A stretch of DNA of 13,232 nt from Treponema sp. Its GTDB lineage: Bacteria > Spirochaetota > Spirochaetia > Treponematales > Rectinemataceae. The notes below the pieces were generated by a model. That model was given only the letters and a program-made list of their open reading frames with translations, ran no database searches and had not been told where the DNA came from. The stretch is taken from assembly GCA_017849315.1 (NCBI GenBank), contig JAFIHQ010000173.1:1-13232 (forward strand). Direction: 5' to 3'. Positions 12,571 to 13,232 of this stretch are shown here, piece by piece. Within the stretch, counting starts at the first letter, position 1, and every line of letters begins with the position of its first letter. The translations under genes and the position numbers were made by a program.

Positions 12571-13232
12571 TCAATACCCATAGACTGCGGCGTACTTGTT
12601 GTCGAGGTACTCGGCAAAAAAGCGCGGAGAAAGACCCTCTCCCGTGGCCTTTTTGACAAGCTCGTCCGGCTTGTAGAATGAGCCATGGCAGTGCACGTTC
12701 TTCCTAAGCCATGCGAGCGGGACCGAGGTATTTCCTGCAGCCAGTTGTGAATCCAGATCTGGAATGTCTTTGTGCATCTGGTGCCAGAATTGTGCTGCGT
12801 AGAGGTTGCCGAGGGCGTAGCTCGGGAAGTATCCGAACGAGCCCATGGACCAGTGGATGTCCTGTAGGCAACCCGAGGAATTGTTGGGCACATCAAGCCC
12901 AAACAGCTCCTTAGCCTTGGCATTCCAGGCTTCGGGAATATCTTTAACGGCAAGTTTATCCGCCATGATGGAGGACTCGAGCTCGAATCGGAGAATAATA
13001 TGGAGCCCATAGGTAACTTCGTCCGCCTCGGTCCTTATAAGGCTTGGCTCGACCTTGTTGATGGCAAGCACAAAGCTGTCCAAGTCGACATCGTCCAAGG
13101 TGCCTGCCATCTCTTGTATCTTCGAATAATGGCGCTCCCAGAACGCTTTTGAGCGCCCGATCATGTTTTCCCACAGCCGCGACTGTGACTCGTGGATTGC
13201 CATCGAGACAGGCTCGGCAAGCCTTGTACCAG
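12571..13232 (-). CDS. M32 metallocarboxypeptidase (Taq family), C-terminal part
   Basis: The gene continues past the window edge; 219 residues plus stop are visible. It is a zinc carboxypeptidase of peptidase family M32 that trims C-terminal residues from peptides in the cytoplasm. Diagnostic stretches are HESQSRLWEN (about 13-22 of the visible part), which contains the glutamate taken as third zinc ligand, PSLIRTEADEVTYGLHI (about 62-78), GCLQDIHWSMGSFGYFPSY (about 120-138) and YKPDELVKKATGE near the end. The HExxH zinc motif should lie just outside the window. The frame reads through ATG 13203 into GTRLAEPVS, the family's usual sequence before HESQS, so that ATG is internal. Family assignment is secure. 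Confidence 0.93.
   Translation of the reverse strand, partial: GTRLAEPVSMAIHESQSRLWENMIGRSKAFWERHYSKIQEMAGTLDDVDLDSFVLAINKVEPSLIRTEADEVTYGLHIILRFELESSIMADKLAVKDIPEAWNAKAKELFGLDVPNNSSGCLQDIHWSMGSFGYFPSYALGNLYAAQFWHQMHKDIPDLDSQLAAGNTSVPLAWLRKNVHCHGSFYKPDELVKKATGEGLSPRFFAEYLDNKYAAVYGY

Noticed and set aside
1..13232. Mobile elements, CRISPR arrays, defence systems, tRNA or rRNA genes
   Set aside because: No transposase or integrase motif, no regularly spaced repeats, no cloverleaf or rRNA sequence was recognised on either strand.

Overview
The window reads as a chromosomal stretch of a mid-GC bacterium, most likely a spirochaete (Treponema/Spirochaetia-like). This is a soft inference from protein flavour: a galactokinase of the GNHTDH type, tandem FMN-binding repeats, an M32 carboxypeptidase and a COG0731-type radical SAM protein. 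No rRNA, tRNA, IS element, phage gene or CRISPR array was seen. Coding density is high, and the longest gene-free stretches are under 200 bases.

Layout. (1) Positions 1-636 (+) hold the 3' end of a tandem FMN-binding-domain protein, followed by a clear intrinsic terminator. (2) Positions 814-3769 (+) form a probable sugar operon: a galactokinase-family kinase, an MFS/GPH-like sugar transporter, and a 37-residue Lys/Arg/Glu-rich small protein. A strong hairpin sits just before the small gene. The operon ends at a symmetric terminator shared with the convergent gene. (3) Positions 3884-8380 (-) read in transcription order rsmI (16S rRNA 2'-O-methyltransferase), a SpoU/TrmH-type RNA methyltransferase overlapping it by 8 nt, an MsmK/UgpC-type sugar-ABC ATPase with its own sigma70-like promoter, and a YtcJ-type amidohydrolase. 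The amidohydrolase lacks any ATG/GTG/TTG start where its conserved N-terminus demands one. (4) Positions 8448-9572 (+) encode an AI-2E-family membrane protein, divergent from rsmI across a 67-base gap. (5) Positions 9611-11507 (-) are a radical SAM protein and a PHP-domain phosphoesterase overlapping by 8 nt. (6) Positions 11705-12496 (+) encode an unrecognised 263-residue protein. (7) Positions 12571-13232 (-) are the C-terminal part of an M32 carboxypeptidase running off the window.

Functionally the window mixes sugar uptake and phosphorylation (galactokinase, transporter, and the ABC ATPase that would serve sugar importers encoded elsewhere) with RNA methylation. No galT, galE or mutarotase is present, so the rest of the Leloir pathway must lie elsewhere. 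I see no convincing new defence or mobile system. The more interesting signals are the apparent AUC start of the amidohydrolase, the small basic protein and its upstream hairpin, two genes that look leaderless, and in-frame tandem repeats inside rsmI and the PHP gene.
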